Assembly: GCA_013360745.1 (NCBI GenBank)
Contig: JABWBA010000021.1
Location: 1-45,331 of the forward strand
Direction of reading: 5' to 3'
DNA from: Chthonomonadales bacterium
Lineage (GTDB): Bacteria; Armatimonadota; Chthonomonadetes; Chthonomonadales; CAJBBX01
Length of the DNA stretch: 45,331 nt
Shown: positions 14,883 through 25,858 of the stretch, piece by piece
How the letters are laid out: the number at the start of each line of letters is the position of its first letter
Position numbering within the stretch: position 1 is the stretch's first letter
Notes under the pieces: model-generated
Databases searched by the model: none
Told to the model about the DNA's origin: nothing
Seen by the model: the letters and a program-made list of their open reading frames with translations, nothing else
Position numbers and translations under genes: made by a program

Positions 14883-16231
14883 AACGGGGTCCTCGCGCGC
14901 TCGACGGCGCAGCGCAGCGCCTGGCGCATCGGGCGGTGGTCGGGGCGATCATCACGCTCCTCTGTCTGCCGGGATGCTCCAGGAACGGCGCGGACATCGC
15001 CGATCAGGGCCGCACGGTGGTCTCGGTCTGGCATCCGTGGGGCGGCGCGATGACGCCGAGGATCGAGAAGATCATGGCGGCCTATGAGCGGTCGCATCCG
15101 AAGGTGAAGCTCCGGATCCTCTTCACCTCCAACGACCTGTCCAACAACCAGAAGTTCTTCACCAGCGTCGCCGCTGGCAAACCGCCGGACGTGATCTTCG
15201 TCGACGGCCCTCAGGTTGCCGAATGGGCCGAGCGGGGGGCCCTCCAGCCGCTGGACCGGATGGCCGCTGCATCGGGTATCAAGCCGACGGACTTCTTCGA
15301 TCCCTGCTGGAAGCAGAACACGTATCGGAATCGGCTCTGGGCGATGACGTTCTGCGCCGACCCCAACTTCGCCTTCGTCTGGAACAAGAAGGACTTTCGG
15401 GATGCGGGCCTCGATCCCGACACGCCGCCGACCTCCATCGCCGACCTCGATCGGTTCTCCGAACGCCTGACCCGGATCCAGGGGGGCAACATCACGCGGA
15501 TCGGCTTTATCCCGTGGGCCCAGTACGGGGGGACCAACTCCCTGTTCACCTGGGGCTGGGCCTTCGGCGGCTCATTCTACGACGAGAAACGACATCGGAT
15601 CACGGCCAACCACCCGCGCGTGGTGCAGGCCCTCGAATGGATGGTCTCCTACGCGAAGAAGTACGATGTCACCCGGATCACCAGCCTGCAGCAGGGCTTC
15701 GGCACCGCCCAGCTCGACCCGTTCTACATCGGTCAGATGTCCATGCGATGCCTCCATATCAGCGGCATCGAGGACATCAAACGATACGCGCCGGAGCTCG
15801 ACTACGGGATGACCTTCATCCCGGCGCCGCCCGCTGGCGAGCCCCATTCGTCGTGGGTGGGCGGCTGGTGCATGGCCCTGCCTGCCGGCTCGAGGCGACC
15901 CCGTGAGGGCTGGGACCTCATCCGATGGCTCTGCGCCGACGACAGGGGCACCGCGATGATCGGCAGCGAAATGGGCCTCATGCCCGGGGCAAGGAACTCG
16001 CCCGCCTTCGCGGAGCTCAAGCGGGTGCGCGGCTTCGATCAGTTCTACCGGATCCTGAAGGAGACGAAGCACCAGCGACCGGTGATGCCCGTGCAGGCCT
16101 ACTATATGGGCGCGCTGCAGCGGGCCGTGGATGCCGCCATCTACGGCAAGAAGACGCCGAAGCAGGCGCTGGACGATGCGACGGCGGAGACCCAGGCTGA
16201 GCTCGACGTCGTGCTGGGCGAACGTCGATAG
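14876..16231 (+). CDS. Sugar ABC transporter substrate-binding lipoprotein
   Basis: 451 residues. The signal peptide ends in the lipobox LPGC with C34, so the mature protein should be lipid-anchored outside the cytoplasm. The body is a family 1 solute-binding protein: SVWHPWGG at the start of the first lobe, YERSHPKVKL, GKPPDVIFVDGPQVAEWAERGAL, a FAFVWNKKDFRDAGLDP hinge segment and an aromatic-rich cleft (WGWAFGGSFYDE). Such proteins deliver oligosaccharides to ABC permeases. The permease genes are not here. GGAGGG precedes the ATG. The fucosidase gene starts ten bases after its stop, so the ligand may be a fucose-containing glycan, which is inference from position only. Confidence 0.93.
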   Translation: MVKRGPRALDGAAQRLAHRAVVGAIITLLCLPGCSRNGADIADQGRTVVSVWHPWGGAMTPRIEKIMAAYERSHPKVKLRILFTSNDLSNNQKFFTSVAAGKPPDVIFVDGPQVAEWAERGALQPLDRMAAASGIKPTDFFDPCWKQNTYRNRLWAMTFCADPNFAFVWNKKDFRDAGLDPDTPPTSIADLDRFSERLTRIQGGNITRIGFIPWAQYGGTNSLFTWGWAFGGSFYDEKRHRITANHPRVVQALEWMVSYAKKYDVTRITSLQQGFGTAQLDPFYIGQMSMRCLHISGIEDIKRYAPELDYGMTFIPAPPAGEPHSSWVGGWCMALPAGSRRPREGWDLIRWLCADDRGTAMIGSEMGLMPGARNSPAFAELKRVRGFDQFYRILKETKHQRPVMPVQAYYMGALQRAVDAAIYGKKTPKQALDDATAETQAELDVVLGERR

Positions 16232-16241
16232 GAGAGAGACC

Positions 16242-18002
16242 ATGATGTACAGGACGACGGGACGCACGATGCGGGCGCTGTTCGGCGCGGCATGGCTGGC
16301 GATGGCCCTGGGCGCGGTCGGCGCACCGAAGGAGACCCCCGCGGAGTTCGAGAAGCGGACGCGATGGTGGCGCGAGGCCCGGTTCGGGATGTTCATCCAC
16401 TGGGGCGTCTACGCGGAGCCCGCCAGCGCCGCAGGAGGGGCCGAATGGTACCTGAGCGGATCTCAGGTGCAGGTGCGCGACTACGAGAAGTTCGCGGGTC
16501 AGTTCAACCCGGTCCGGTTCGATGCGGCCGCCTGGGTGCGGATGGCCCGTGAGGCCGGCATGAAGTACATCGTGATCACGAGCAAGCACCACGATGGCTT
16601 CTGTATGTTCGACAGCGCCCTGACGGATTGGACCATCACGAAGGCGACCCCGTTCCAGCGTGACCCGCTCAAGGAGCTCGCCCGGGAATGCCGCAAGCAG
16701 GGCATCCGCCTCTGCTTCTATCACTCGATCATGGACTGGCATCACCCGGACTACCTGCCGAGACGGGCGTGGGAGACGACCACCCGGCCGGCGGACGGGG
16801 CCTCCCTGAACCGCTACATCGACTACATGAAGGGGCAGATCCGGGAGCTCCTCACCGGCTATGGCCCCATCGGCGTCCTGTGGTTCGACGGCGGATGGGA
16901 GCATACGGCCGAGGAGCTCCGCTCGGAGGAAGTCAACGCCATGATCCGCCAGCTGCAGCCCGGCATCATCATCAACGATCGGAACCAGCTCCCCGCCGAC
17001 TTCTCGACGCCGGAGCAAACCATCCCCTCCCGGGCGCTCCCCGATGGCCGACTCTGGGAGACCTGTATGACCATCAACGACACCTGGGGATACACGAGGG
17101 ACAACACGAACTGGAAATCGACCGGGGATCTGATTCACAAACTCTGCGACATCGCCCATAAAGGGGGCAACTTTCTCCTGAACGTCGGCCCCACCGAACT
17201 GGGCGAGTTCCCCAAGCCCATCGTCGAGCGGCTGCGGAGCATCGGCGCGTGGATGAAGGCCAACGGCGCCTCGATCTACGGCGCCTCCCGCAGCCCGTGG
17301 CGGCAGCTCTCCTTCGACGGCCGATGTACGGTTAAAGGGGATCGGCTGTACCTGCACGTGTTCCGATGGCCCGATGCCGACCTCAGCCTGCGGGGCCTCC
17401 GCTCCCGGGTCCGATCGGTGCGAGTGCTGGCAACGGGCGAACGTCTTACCGCGAGCCCGAGCGCCGCGACCGACGAACCGTCGATCACCATCAGCAGGCC
17501 CCGAACACTCGATCCTGTCGCCACTGTCGTCGAGGTCCGCTGCGACGGCCCGGTTCGGGCGGAGGACCCGTCCATGCGATACCGTCCGGACCCCTCGGGC
17601 AGGCTGACCCTCCACGGCGGCGACGCGGAGATCCGCGGCTCGGCCCAGCTGGAGGGGCCTGCCGGTGAGGAATGGGTCGGGTACTGGACGAGGCCCGCGG
17701 ATTACGTCAGCTGGGAGATCGAGACCGATCGACGGCGCCGATACCGGCTGGACGTCACCTACGCCTGCGCGCCCGGATTCGAGGGATCCCGGTATGTCAT
17801 CGGCGTCGGATCCCGGGGCGTGGATGGCTCGGCCTCAGGCTCGGTGGCTCCGACGGGATCGTGGCGGGAGTTCCGCACCGACCGTCTTACGGATACCATC
17901 ACGCTGCCCGAGGGCCGACAGACCATCACGGTCCGGGCTGTCAGCATGCCCCGGGGCGCTGTGATGAACCTGCGGACCGTGACGCTGACTCCCGAAGAGT
18001 AG
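16242..18002 (+). CDS. Alpha-L-fucosidase, GH29
   Basis: 586 residues with a signal peptide to about residue 28. GH29 enzymes remove alpha-linked L-fucose with retention. The catalytic barrel shows RFGMFIHWGVYAEP, SKHHDGFCMF, the nucleophile in VLWFDGGWEH (D216) and GGNFLLNVGP. After about residue 345 there is a beta-sandwich, then a C-terminal module of some 130 residues (from YRPDPSGR) that looks carbohydrate-binding. The start is the first of two ATGs, with GGAGAG four bases upstream. It sits ten bases downstream of a sugar-binding lipoprotein gene, probably one operon. The opposite-strand glycerol kinase gene ends eight bases after its stop. Confidence 0.96.
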   Translation: MMYRTTGRTMRALFGAAWLAMALGAVGAPKETPAEFEKRTRWWREARFGMFIHWGVYAEPASAAGGAEWYLSGSQVQVRDYEKFAGQFNPVRFDAAAWVRMAREAGMKYIVITSKHHDGFCMFDSALTDWTITKATPFQRDPLKELARECRKQGIRLCFYHSIMDWHHPDYLPRRAWETTTRPADGASLNRYIDYMKGQIRELLTGYGPIGVLWFDGGWEHTAEELRSEEVNAMIRQLQPGIIINDRNQLPADFSTPEQTIPSRALPDGRLWETCMTINDTWGYTRDNTNWKSTGDLIHKLCDIAHKGGNFLLNVGPTELGEFPKPIVERLRSIGAWMKANGASIYGASRSPWRQLSFDGRCTVKGDRLYLHVFRWPDADLSLRGLRSRVRSVRVLATGERLTASPSAATDEPSITISRPRTLDPVATVVEVRCDGPVRAEDPSMRYRPDPSGRLTLHGGDAEIRGSAQLEGPAGEEWVGYWTRPADYVSWEIETDRRRRYRLDVTYACAPGFEGSRYVIGVGSRGVDGSASGSVAPTGSWREFRTDRLTDTITLPEGRQTITVRAVSMPRGAVMNLRTVTLTPEE

Positions 18003-18010
18003 GGGCTGGA

Positions 18011-19502
<1,492 letters not shown>

Positions 19503-19510
<8 letters not shown>

Positions 19511-20327
19511 CTGCGCGGGCTTCTTCGGCACATCGGACCGAGAGGCAGAAGGCGAACGCTCCGTACCCGACAACTCGCCTCTCGTCCCCTCCCATGTCCG
19601 CCGATGTCCGGAGGTCCAGCTTCCTTACACTCATCCCACGTTCAGCGGCCAGCAGGAGGAGGCCGTTGAGGGCGACGGCGCCGCACGCCCCACGATCGCC
19701 GATCACTCGAGGATTGAGCGCCAGAATCGCCCGGGCCGTTTCGGCGTCGAAAACCCGCGCGGTGCCGAGCGTATGGTTATGGCTGAGGTCGGTGCTGACG
19801 ATGATGAGCGTCTCCGGGCCGCCCCAGAGCTCGCTCAGCAGCTCGGCAACGTCCTCGGCCGACGCCGAGCCGGTCAGAAGGGGCAGGATCGTGAACTCCT
19901 CAAGGCACATCTGGAGGAACGGCAGCTGCACTTCGATGCAGTGTTCCGCCTCGTGGGCCAGGTCCGAGACGTTCACGTTGGGCAGCATGGTCGCGAGCTC
20001 GCGCAATCGGGCGTCCACAGGCACATCGCCCAGGGGTGTCCTGAAGGCGTCAGCGCCGCTCACCGCGATCCCACGCACCGGTACGCGATGAGCGGGGCCG
20101 ATCACGATAACGCGGCTGTAGCGGTTACGATAGCGGCCCAGTGTCCGATAGCCCGAGGCGGCCACCGGCCCGGAATAGGCGTACCCTGCGTGCGGCACGA
20201 CCAGCGCCCTGGGCGCACAGGATCGCCACCCGGGCAACGCAAGGTACTCTGTGAGTTGAGATCGAAGCGTATCGGCGACGGCCGGATAGAACGACCCGGC
20301 CACGGCCGGCGGGCGAAACCCCTCCAC
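19503..20327 (-). CDS. amrB: AmmeMemoRadiSam system protein B (Memo family)
   Basis: 274 residues. The Memo family is related to class III extradiol dioxygenases and has a metal-site-like cluster of histidines. It is seen here as [18 protein letters not shown], the [12 protein letters not shown] segment and STDLSHNH. Members travel with a radical SAM enzyme and an AMMECR1 protein. The start is a GTG at 20327, with GAGG nine bases upstream. The radical SAM partner is divergent across only 46 bp. The AMMECR1 (protein A) gene is not in the window. The downstream glpK overlaps its stop. The biochemical role of the system is not established. Confidence 0.93.
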
Positions 20328-20373
20328 GATTCCTAGCCTCCGGTCGATGGTTCAATGATAGTACAACCTTACC

Positions 20374-21390
20374 ATGGATACCGCAGCAGCCAGATATTGG
20401 CGGACAGAGGGCGATAGGATTATCTGCGACCTCTGTCCGCGCGAGTGTCGCCTGAAACCGGGGCAGCGTGGCGCCTGCTATGTCCGTCGCAACGTGGACG
20501 GCCGTCTCGTGCTCGACGTTTACGGCCAGGTGTCGGGCTTCGCCATCGATCCGGTTGAGAAGAAGCCGCTGTACCATTTCCTGCCCGGAACCTCGATCCT
20601 ATCGTTCGGCACACTGGGATGCAATCTGGCCTGTCGCTATTGCCAGAACTGGCGCATCAGCGCGGCAACAGAGGACCGAACGCTGTCCACGCCGATCGCG
20701 CCCGACGCCATCGCCCGGATGGCCGTCCGGGAGCGATGCCCCAGCATCGCCTTTACCTATAACGATCCGATCCCGTCGCTCGAGTTCGTCGTCGAAGTCG
20801 CCCGCGCGGCCCGAGCGTGCGGCGTTCGGACGGTGGCGGTCACGAACGGTTTCATCAAGCCCGAGGCCTATCCGGAGTTCTTCGGCGCGATGGACGGCGC
20901 CAATGTGGACCTCAAGGCCATGACCGAGCGTTTCTACCATCGCAACTGCGCGGCGGCCCTGGCGCCCGTTCTCGATACCCTGCGCCGCATTCACGCGGAC
21001 GGCCGGACCTGGTTGGAGCTCACGACGCTGATCATTCCGGGCGAGAACGATCATCCGGACGAACTGCGCGCACTCGTGGACTGGATCGCCGAGAACCTCG
21101 GCCCCAACACGCCGCTCCATCTCTCGGCATTCCATCCTTCGTATCGGATGCTGGACCGCCCGCGCACGCCGGCGGCCACGCTCCACTTCGCGCGCAAGCT
21201 CGCCATGGACCGGGGATTGCGTTACGTCTACACCGGCAACATCCGGGATCCCGAAGGAAGTCGGACTGTATGCCCCGGCTGCGCGGCCACGCTCATCCTA
21301 CGGGACGGCTACCGGACGACCGTCGCCGGCATGGGCGCTCCCGGGGTCTGCGCCCGATGCGGATGCCGAATCCCGGGGGTCTGGGCGTGA
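20374..21390 (+). CDS. amrS: AmmeMemoRadiSam system radical SAM enzyme
   Basis: 338 residues, usual for the family. The radical SAM cluster motif is CNLACRYC (C83, C87, C90), preceded by SFGTLGC. The N-terminal cysteine set CDLCPRECRLKPGQRGAC and the C-terminal CPGC and CARCGC pairs are typical of this AmrS/PflA-like group and may bind zinc or another cluster. It reduces S-adenosylmethionine to a radical, with unknown substrate. The ATG at 20374 has no SD sequence. TACAAC and GATAGT lie within 20 bases upstream and could be -10 boxes, so a leaderless transcript is possible. It is divergent from its Memo partner. Confidence 0.95.
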   Translation: MDTAAARYWRTEGDRIICDLCPRECRLKPGQRGACYVRRNVDGRLVLDVYGQVSGFAIDPVEKKPLYHFLPGTSILSFGTLGCNLACRYCQNWRISAATEDRTLSTPIAPDAIARMAVRERCPSIAFTYNDPIPSLEFVVEVARAARACGVRTVAVTNGFIKPEAYPEFFGAMDGANVDLKAMTERFYHRNCAAALAPVLDTLRRIHADGRTWLELTTLIIPGENDHPDELRALVDWIAENLGPNTPLHLSAFHPSYRMLDRPRTPAATLHFARKLAMDRGLRYVYTGNIRDPEGSRTVCPGCAATLILRDGYRTTVAGMGAPGVCARCGCRIPGVWA

Positions 21391-21460
21391 CGCCGCGGAG
21401 CGCGTCGCCCCGCACCCGCGGAGCGCTGCGAACGGGCGGCCTCGGCGCTGTAGTGCCTCG

Positions 21461-22750
21461 ATGACCGCCCTCCCCGATCGGCGACTCCTCTGGGCAGCCG
21501 TCCTGATGGCGACCGCGGCGCTCAGCGCGTCTGCGTTCGATCGGGGCGGTGCGGAAGCGGCTGCACAGTACCGCGTGGAGCAGGAAGGTCCCGGCCGATC
21601 CGGGAATGGAGGATCCATGGCTGCCCGCCCTGCCGGCGTCCGAATCGTCGAGCCGCCCGTCAAGCTCTACCAGCTCGTCGGCGATTACGACCGTGAACGT
21701 AAGACGCAGACGGTCAACCAGACGGCCACCCGATGGAAGCTCCAGGGCACGGACCTCGGCGCATCGGTGATCCACAACGGCAAGCTGTACTTTCTGTTCG
21801 GAGATACCGTCGGCCCGCCCGGCGGTGACGCCATAGCGTGGACGGAGGATCGGGATCCGGAGAAGCCGCTGCGTCTGACCTTCCCATCGTTCGACGGCGC
21901 CTATGTGCCGCTCCGCATCCCGAAGATCGCGCAGGGGGACTTCGAGGTGCCGGTGGCGGGAGTCAGCGTCGGCGGCAAGCTCTACGTCTACCATACGACC
22001 GATCATACGCCCGTCCGGACCATGGGCCGCTCGGTCCTGGCAATGTCGAAGGACGGGGGGCCGGCGTTCACGTACCTGTACGATCTCTCAACACGCCACT
22101 TCATCAACGTTGCACCCGTACGGGCCGCGGCCCGGGATTGGCCGGGCCTGCCCGTCGCCCGAGGCGAGGCGCTCCTCCTCTTTGGGAGCGGCGACTTTCG
22201 GAGGAGCAACGTGCGGCTGGCCGTGCAGCCCCTGCGCGACATCGAGAAGAAGTCGACCCTCCGATATTTCGCCGGGGCCGCGCCGGACGGATCGCCCCGA
22301 TGGAGCGCGGCCGAGGCGGATTCCGTCCCCCTGTTCCATCACCCATGCGTGGGCGAGCTCTCGGTCTCGTGGAATCGCTACCTGCGCAAGTGGATCATGC
22401 TCTATAACGGAGCGCCGCCGCGGGGCATCCTCCTGCGAACCGCCGATCGCCCCTGGGGACCATGGTCCGATCCGCTCGTCCTCTTTGAGCCCCACCGGCA
22501 CGGCTACGGCGCCTTCATGCATATCGCCGATGGGCTCGGTCCATCCGACGGCCTCAGCGATCCGGGTCGGGCGCACGAATGGGGCGGGGAGTACGGTCCC
22601 TATGAGATCGCCGGGTCGGCGCGCGGCTCCAAAGGGCGGACAACGCTCTACTTCGTCCTCTCCACGTGGAACCCGTATACCGTCGTCGTCATGCGCACTA
22701 CGCTCGAAGTCGAACCGGCGGCCTCACCATCGCGCTCCGATAGGCCATAA
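21461..22750 (+). CDS. DUF4185 domain secreted protein
   Basis: 429 residues. A signal peptide (RRLLWAAVLMATAALSASA) leads the protein out of the cytoplasm. The body has the DUF4185 pattern seen in beta-propeller-like sugar enzymes: GTDLGASVIHNGKLYFLFGDTVG near 85-110, KLYVYHTTDH, YLRKWIMLYNG, GPWSDPLVLFEP, and EWGGEYGPYEI near the end. An activity on glycans is inferred from the fold and neighbours and is not proven. I see no SD before the ATG; later starts would damage the signal peptide. Its TAA overlaps an ATG (TAATG), but the next gene more likely starts at 22798. Confidence 0.82.
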   Translation: MTALPDRRLLWAAVLMATAALSASAFDRGGAEAAAQYRVEQEGPGRSGNGGSMAARPAGVRIVEPPVKLYQLVGDYDRERKTQTVNQTATRWKLQGTDLGASVIHNGKLYFLFGDTVGPPGGDAIAWTEDRDPEKPLRLTFPSFDGAYVPLRIPKIAQGDFEVPVAGVSVGGKLYVYHTTDHTPVRTMGRSVLAMSKDGGPAFTYLYDLSTRHFINVAPVRAAARDWPGLPVARGEALLLFGSGDFRRSNVRLAVQPLRDIEKKSTLRYFAGAAPDGSPRWSAAEADSVPLFHHPCVGELSVSWNRYLRKWIMLYNGAPPRGILLRTADRPWGPWSDPLVLFEPHRHGYGAFMHIADGLGPSDGLSDPGRAHEWGGEYGPYEIAGSARGSKGRTTLYFVLSTWNPYTVVVMRTTLEVEPAASPSRSDRP

Positions 22751-22797
22751 TGACGGAGTGCGATCCCTGCCGGTTGGCTCGAAAGGACTGCCTCCCT

Positions 22798-24330
22798 ATG
22801 CCACGACCATTCTACATCCTCCTCGCGATCCTTGCCCTTGGTGCGCCCCAGGCCCGGGCGCAACGAACCGAGATCGCGCGGGGCATCGTCTACCACGATC
22901 GAAACGGCAACGGCCGCAGAGACCCGGGCGAGCCGGGCCTGCGGGATGTGCGGGTCTCCAACCAGCGGGTCATCGTCCGGACGGATCGCTCCGGCCGCTA
23001 CGAACTGCCCGTCACGGAGAACACGGTCCTCTTCGTGATCAAGCCGAAGAACTGGGCCACGGTCGTCGACGCGGACGGCGTCGCTCGGGGCTACTACATC
23101 CACAACCCGAGGGGCACGAACAAGCTCCGTTACGGAGGCGTGCCGCCGACGGGACCTCTGCCGGCGTCGATCGACTTCGCACTGCGGCCCAATCGGGAGT
23201 CCAGACGGTTTCGGTTTCTCCTGTTCGGCGATACGCAGCCGCGCGATCAGAAGGAGATCGACTACATCGCCCATGATATCGTTGACCAGCTCATCGGCTT
23301 CCCGGCGGCGTTCGGGGTGACGCTCGGAGATATCGTCTTCAACGATCTCTCCCTCTTTCCCAGCCTGAAGCGAACCCTGGGGGCGATCGGGCTCCCGTGG
23401 TTCTACGTCCTCGGCAATCACGACACGGATCAGGATGTCAAAGGCGACGAGCTCTCGACCGAAACCTTTCGCCGCCACTTTGGCCCCGCCTACTATTCGT
23501 TCGACTACGGCGAGGTCCATTTCGTCGTGCTCGACAATATCCTGTGGAAGGGGCCGGGATACAGCGGCGGACTGGGCCCGGAGCAGATGGAGTGGTTGAC
23601 GAACGACCTCGCCCTGGTCCCGCCCAAACAACCGGTCTTCCTGTTCATGCATATACCGCTGGAATCCACCGCCGAACGGGACCGGATCCTGGCCCTCCTG
23701 CAGGGTCGACGGACGACCTTCTCGGCCTCGGCCCATACCCATACGCAGTCGCACCGGTTCATCGGCGAGGCCCAGGGCTGGCACGGTTCTGAGCCCCACC
23801 ACCACCTCATCAGCGGTACAGTCTGCGGAAGCTGGTGGTCCGGAGCTCCGGATGAGCGGGGGATCCCCCATGCGACCATGAGCGACGGCACCCCCAACGG
23901 CTACTCCGTCGTGAACGTGGACGGGTCACGGTACACCATCGACTACTACGCGGCCAGCAGGCCGTCGAGCTATCAAATGTCCATCGCCGCCCCTGAGGAG
24001 ATCGAAGCGCGGGCGAGCGCGAGCGCCGACGTGCAGGCAAATATCTTTGCGGGGTCGTCCCGTTCGACGGTCCAGATGCGGGTTGGAGACGGGCCATGGA
24101 CGCCCATGGAACCCGTGGTGACGCAGGACCGGACCTACATGAGCCTCAAGGAGCTGGAGACCTCGTCCACCCCGCCGCCCGGCCGACGATTGCCCAATGC
24201 CTCCAAATCGACGCATCTATGGGCTGCGCGCCTGCCGGCGCTCGGTCCAGGCCTGCACACGATCACGGTCCGGACGACGGATATGTTCGGCAGAACCTTC
24301 GAAGGACATCGCGTCCTCCGGGTCCGCTAA
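22798..24330 (+). CDS. Calcineurin-like phosphoesterase, secreted, three domains
   Basis: 510 residues from the ATG at 22798, chosen because a clean signal peptide starts there (PRPFYILLAILALGAPQARA). An N-terminal beta domain of about 100 residues contains the calcium-type DRNGNGRRDPGEPGL loop, as in SdrD-B-like and MetallophosN modules. The metallophosphoesterase core has all motifs in order: FGDTQ, LGDIVFND, LGNHD, FMHIPLE and AHTHTQSH. These bind two metals. The last 130 residues form the MetallophosC-like beta domain. The family cleaves phosphomonoesters or diesters; the natural substrate is unknown. It follows DUF4185 by 47 bp and is likely co-transcribed. Confidence 0.92.
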   Translation: MPRPFYILLAILALGAPQARAQRTEIARGIVYHDRNGNGRRDPGEPGLRDVRVSNQRVIVRTDRSGRYELPVTENTVLFVIKPKNWATVVDADGVARGYYIHNPRGTNKLRYGGVPPTGPLPASIDFALRPNRESRRFRFLLFGDTQPRDQKEIDYIAHDIVDQLIGFPAAFGVTLGDIVFNDLSLFPSLKRTLGAIGLPWFYVLGNHDTDQDVKGDELSTETFRRHFGPAYYSFDYGEVHFVVLDNILWKGPGYSGGLGPEQMEWLTNDLALVPPKQPVFLFMHIPLESTAERDRILALLQGRRTTFSASAHTHTQSHRFIGEAQGWHGSEPHHHLISGTVCGSWWSGAPDERGIPHATMSDGTPNGYSVVNVDGSRYTIDYYAASRPSSYQMSIAAPEEIEARASASADVQANIFAGSSRSTVQMRVGDGPWTPMEPVVTQDRTYMSLKELETSSTPPPGRRLPNASKSTHLWAARLPALGPGLHTITVRTTDMFGRTFEGHRVLRVR

Positions 24331-24349
24331 CGCGTTTGAGCGTACGGGC

Positions 24350-25279
24350 TCAGAAGTGATCGAGCTCGTCGAAGAACGCTTCCGACGGCTCCGGCAGCGC
24401 GATGTCCGGCTGCAGGGATACCGCCATCGGGATAGCGCCTGATCGGGCTTCCACGTTCATGAACCCCGTCCGACGGTCCGGCCGCAGCCAGCCGCCCACC
24501 CTGTCGGCGCGCAGATCGGCCGCTCGGGCCCGGATCGTCGCCCAGATTCTCGAGGGTTCGACGCCCGGGGCCGCCCATTCGTGGACGCGCAGGCAAGTCT
24601 GATCCATGCCGACGTTGACGTATCCGACTTCCCGTGATCCATCGCAGAGAATATAATCGTCCGGAGCTCCGCGCCACCATCGGAAAAAGTCCCACCACAC
24701 GGGCGTTCGCGTAACGCCCATCGGTTGTACGAGGGCGGCCGCCCGATGCCAGTCTCGCAGGCGCTCCCGGTCCGATGGTCTCGCCCGTCGTATGGCCAGC
24801 CCGGGCGAGGCGGGCAGAGAGCCGACCGGCGCGGACCAATCGAGCGCCGGATACTCGCGGAAGCCATGGCGAGCGTAGTATGCCGGCGCAATATCGGAGA
24901 AGAGGAACGCAGACTGATACCCCCTAGCGCGCGCATCGGCCAGGAGACGCTCGATGAGGGCTGCGCCGATGCCCCGTCCCCGTAAATCGTCCCGGACATA
25001 GACCGCGGCGATTCCCATAGACCGTATCCGCACACCGTTGCATTCGATCCCGCCATCGAGCGCCCGGGCCGAGGCCGCGAGTGCGCCGTCCTCCGAGACC
25101 AGGCCCATGTACCGCATCTCCGAGCCCATCCGTTCAACTGCGCTCAGGACTCTCTGGACGTAGGGCTCCTCGGCCCGGCCCTGATGCCAGAACCGGTAGG
25201 TTTGTCGGCACGCTTCGAGCACGCCCGACTCATCGAGAACGGTCAGGCGCAGCGCATCTGGAGTTATGGGACGATGCAT
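24350..25279 (-). CDS. GNAT family N-acetyltransferase, two-domain
   Basis: 309 residues from the ATG at 25279 (HRPITPDALRL). The acetyl-CoA site is in the first half: VYVRDDLRGRGIGAALIERLL, with the R-G-x-G-x-G type loop, followed by FLFSDIAPAYYARHGF, a common GNAT ending. The second half (from about 180) is less conserved and resembles the Eis-like two-domain group. The acceptor is unknown. No strong SD precedes this ATG. A longer form from 25366, with CAGG seven bases upstream, would add 29 arginine- and serine-rich residues. It is convergent with the phosphoesterase gene with 19 bp between them. Confidence 0.85.
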   Translation of the reverse strand: MHRPITPDALRLTVLDESGVLEACRQTYRFWHQGRAEEPYVQRVLSAVERMGSEMRYMGLVSEDGALAASARALDGGIECNGVRIRSMGIAAVYVRDDLRGRGIGAALIERLLADARARGYQSAFLFSDIAPAYYARHGFREYPALDWSAPVGSLPASPGLAIRRARPSDRERLRDWHRAAALVQPMGVTRTPVWWDFFRWWRGAPDDYILCDGSREVGYVNVGMDQTCLRVHEWAAPGVEPSRIWATIRARAADLRADRVGGWLRPDRRTGFMNVEARSGAIPMAVSLQPDIALPEPSEAFFDELDHF

Positions 25280-25495
25280 CCGAACAAGGATACCCGTCGG
25301 CGCCGAGCGCCCAACCGCTCTGGAGTGCCTCGCTCCTAACCGGACCGAAGGGGATCGTTGCCTCATGAAAGAACCTGACGGTATCCGTTGGCTCACGCCG
25401 GGGCGTAGCCGTTGGAGATGAGGCCGACCATGCCTGGGAACGTCCGATCGCCTTCTCCCGGATGCCCGCCTCGGCTGCGGCTCACGCTGATCGGA

Positions 25496-25858
25496 TTACT
25501 GGTATTCCACAACGAGCGCAAGCGCAGTGACGATCTCCTGCATGATATCGGCGGTCACCGCCCCAATCCGGTCGATGAAGCGCTGCACATCCACGCTGCG
25601 GACCTGCAGAACGTCGACCGCTGAGGGCTTCGTCAAGCCGTTGCTGGCGGTTGGGTCGATGCGCACGTGCCACAAGTCGCGCGTGAAGTGGGGCTGCCAT
25701 CCCGTAACCGGCGCGACCAGCTTGATGGGAAGTTTGCCGACGGCATCCGAACTGATGATAACGGCCGGACGCGCCTTCTGGATCTCAGAGCCGACAGTCG
25801 GGTCAAAGTTGATGCGCCACACCTCCCCGCGACTCGGGCCGAGGGCGCTAGTAATCAA
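25496..25858 (-). CDS. MazF/PemK family endoribonuclease toxin
   Basis: 120 residues. MazF/PemK toxins cut mRNA at short sequences. RGEVWRINFDPTVGSEIQKARPAVIIS is the classic N-terminal region; LVAPVTGW, DVLQVRSVDVQRF and the C-terminal helix complete the fold. The only reasonable start is TTG at 25858, with GGGGG eight bases upstream. Its first 11 bases overlap the end of the XRE-ImmA gene, so translation is coupled. No separate mazE-like gene lies before it. The tail of the overlapping protein seems to take that role. The gap of 216 bp to the GNAT gene shows no supported gene. Confidence 0.92.
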   Translation of the reverse strand: MITSALGPSRGEVWRINFDPTVGSEIQKARPAVIISSDAVGKLPIKLVAPVTGWQPHFTRDLWHVRIDPTASNGLTKPSAVDVLQVRSVDVQRFIDRIGAVTADIMQEIVTALALVVEYQ

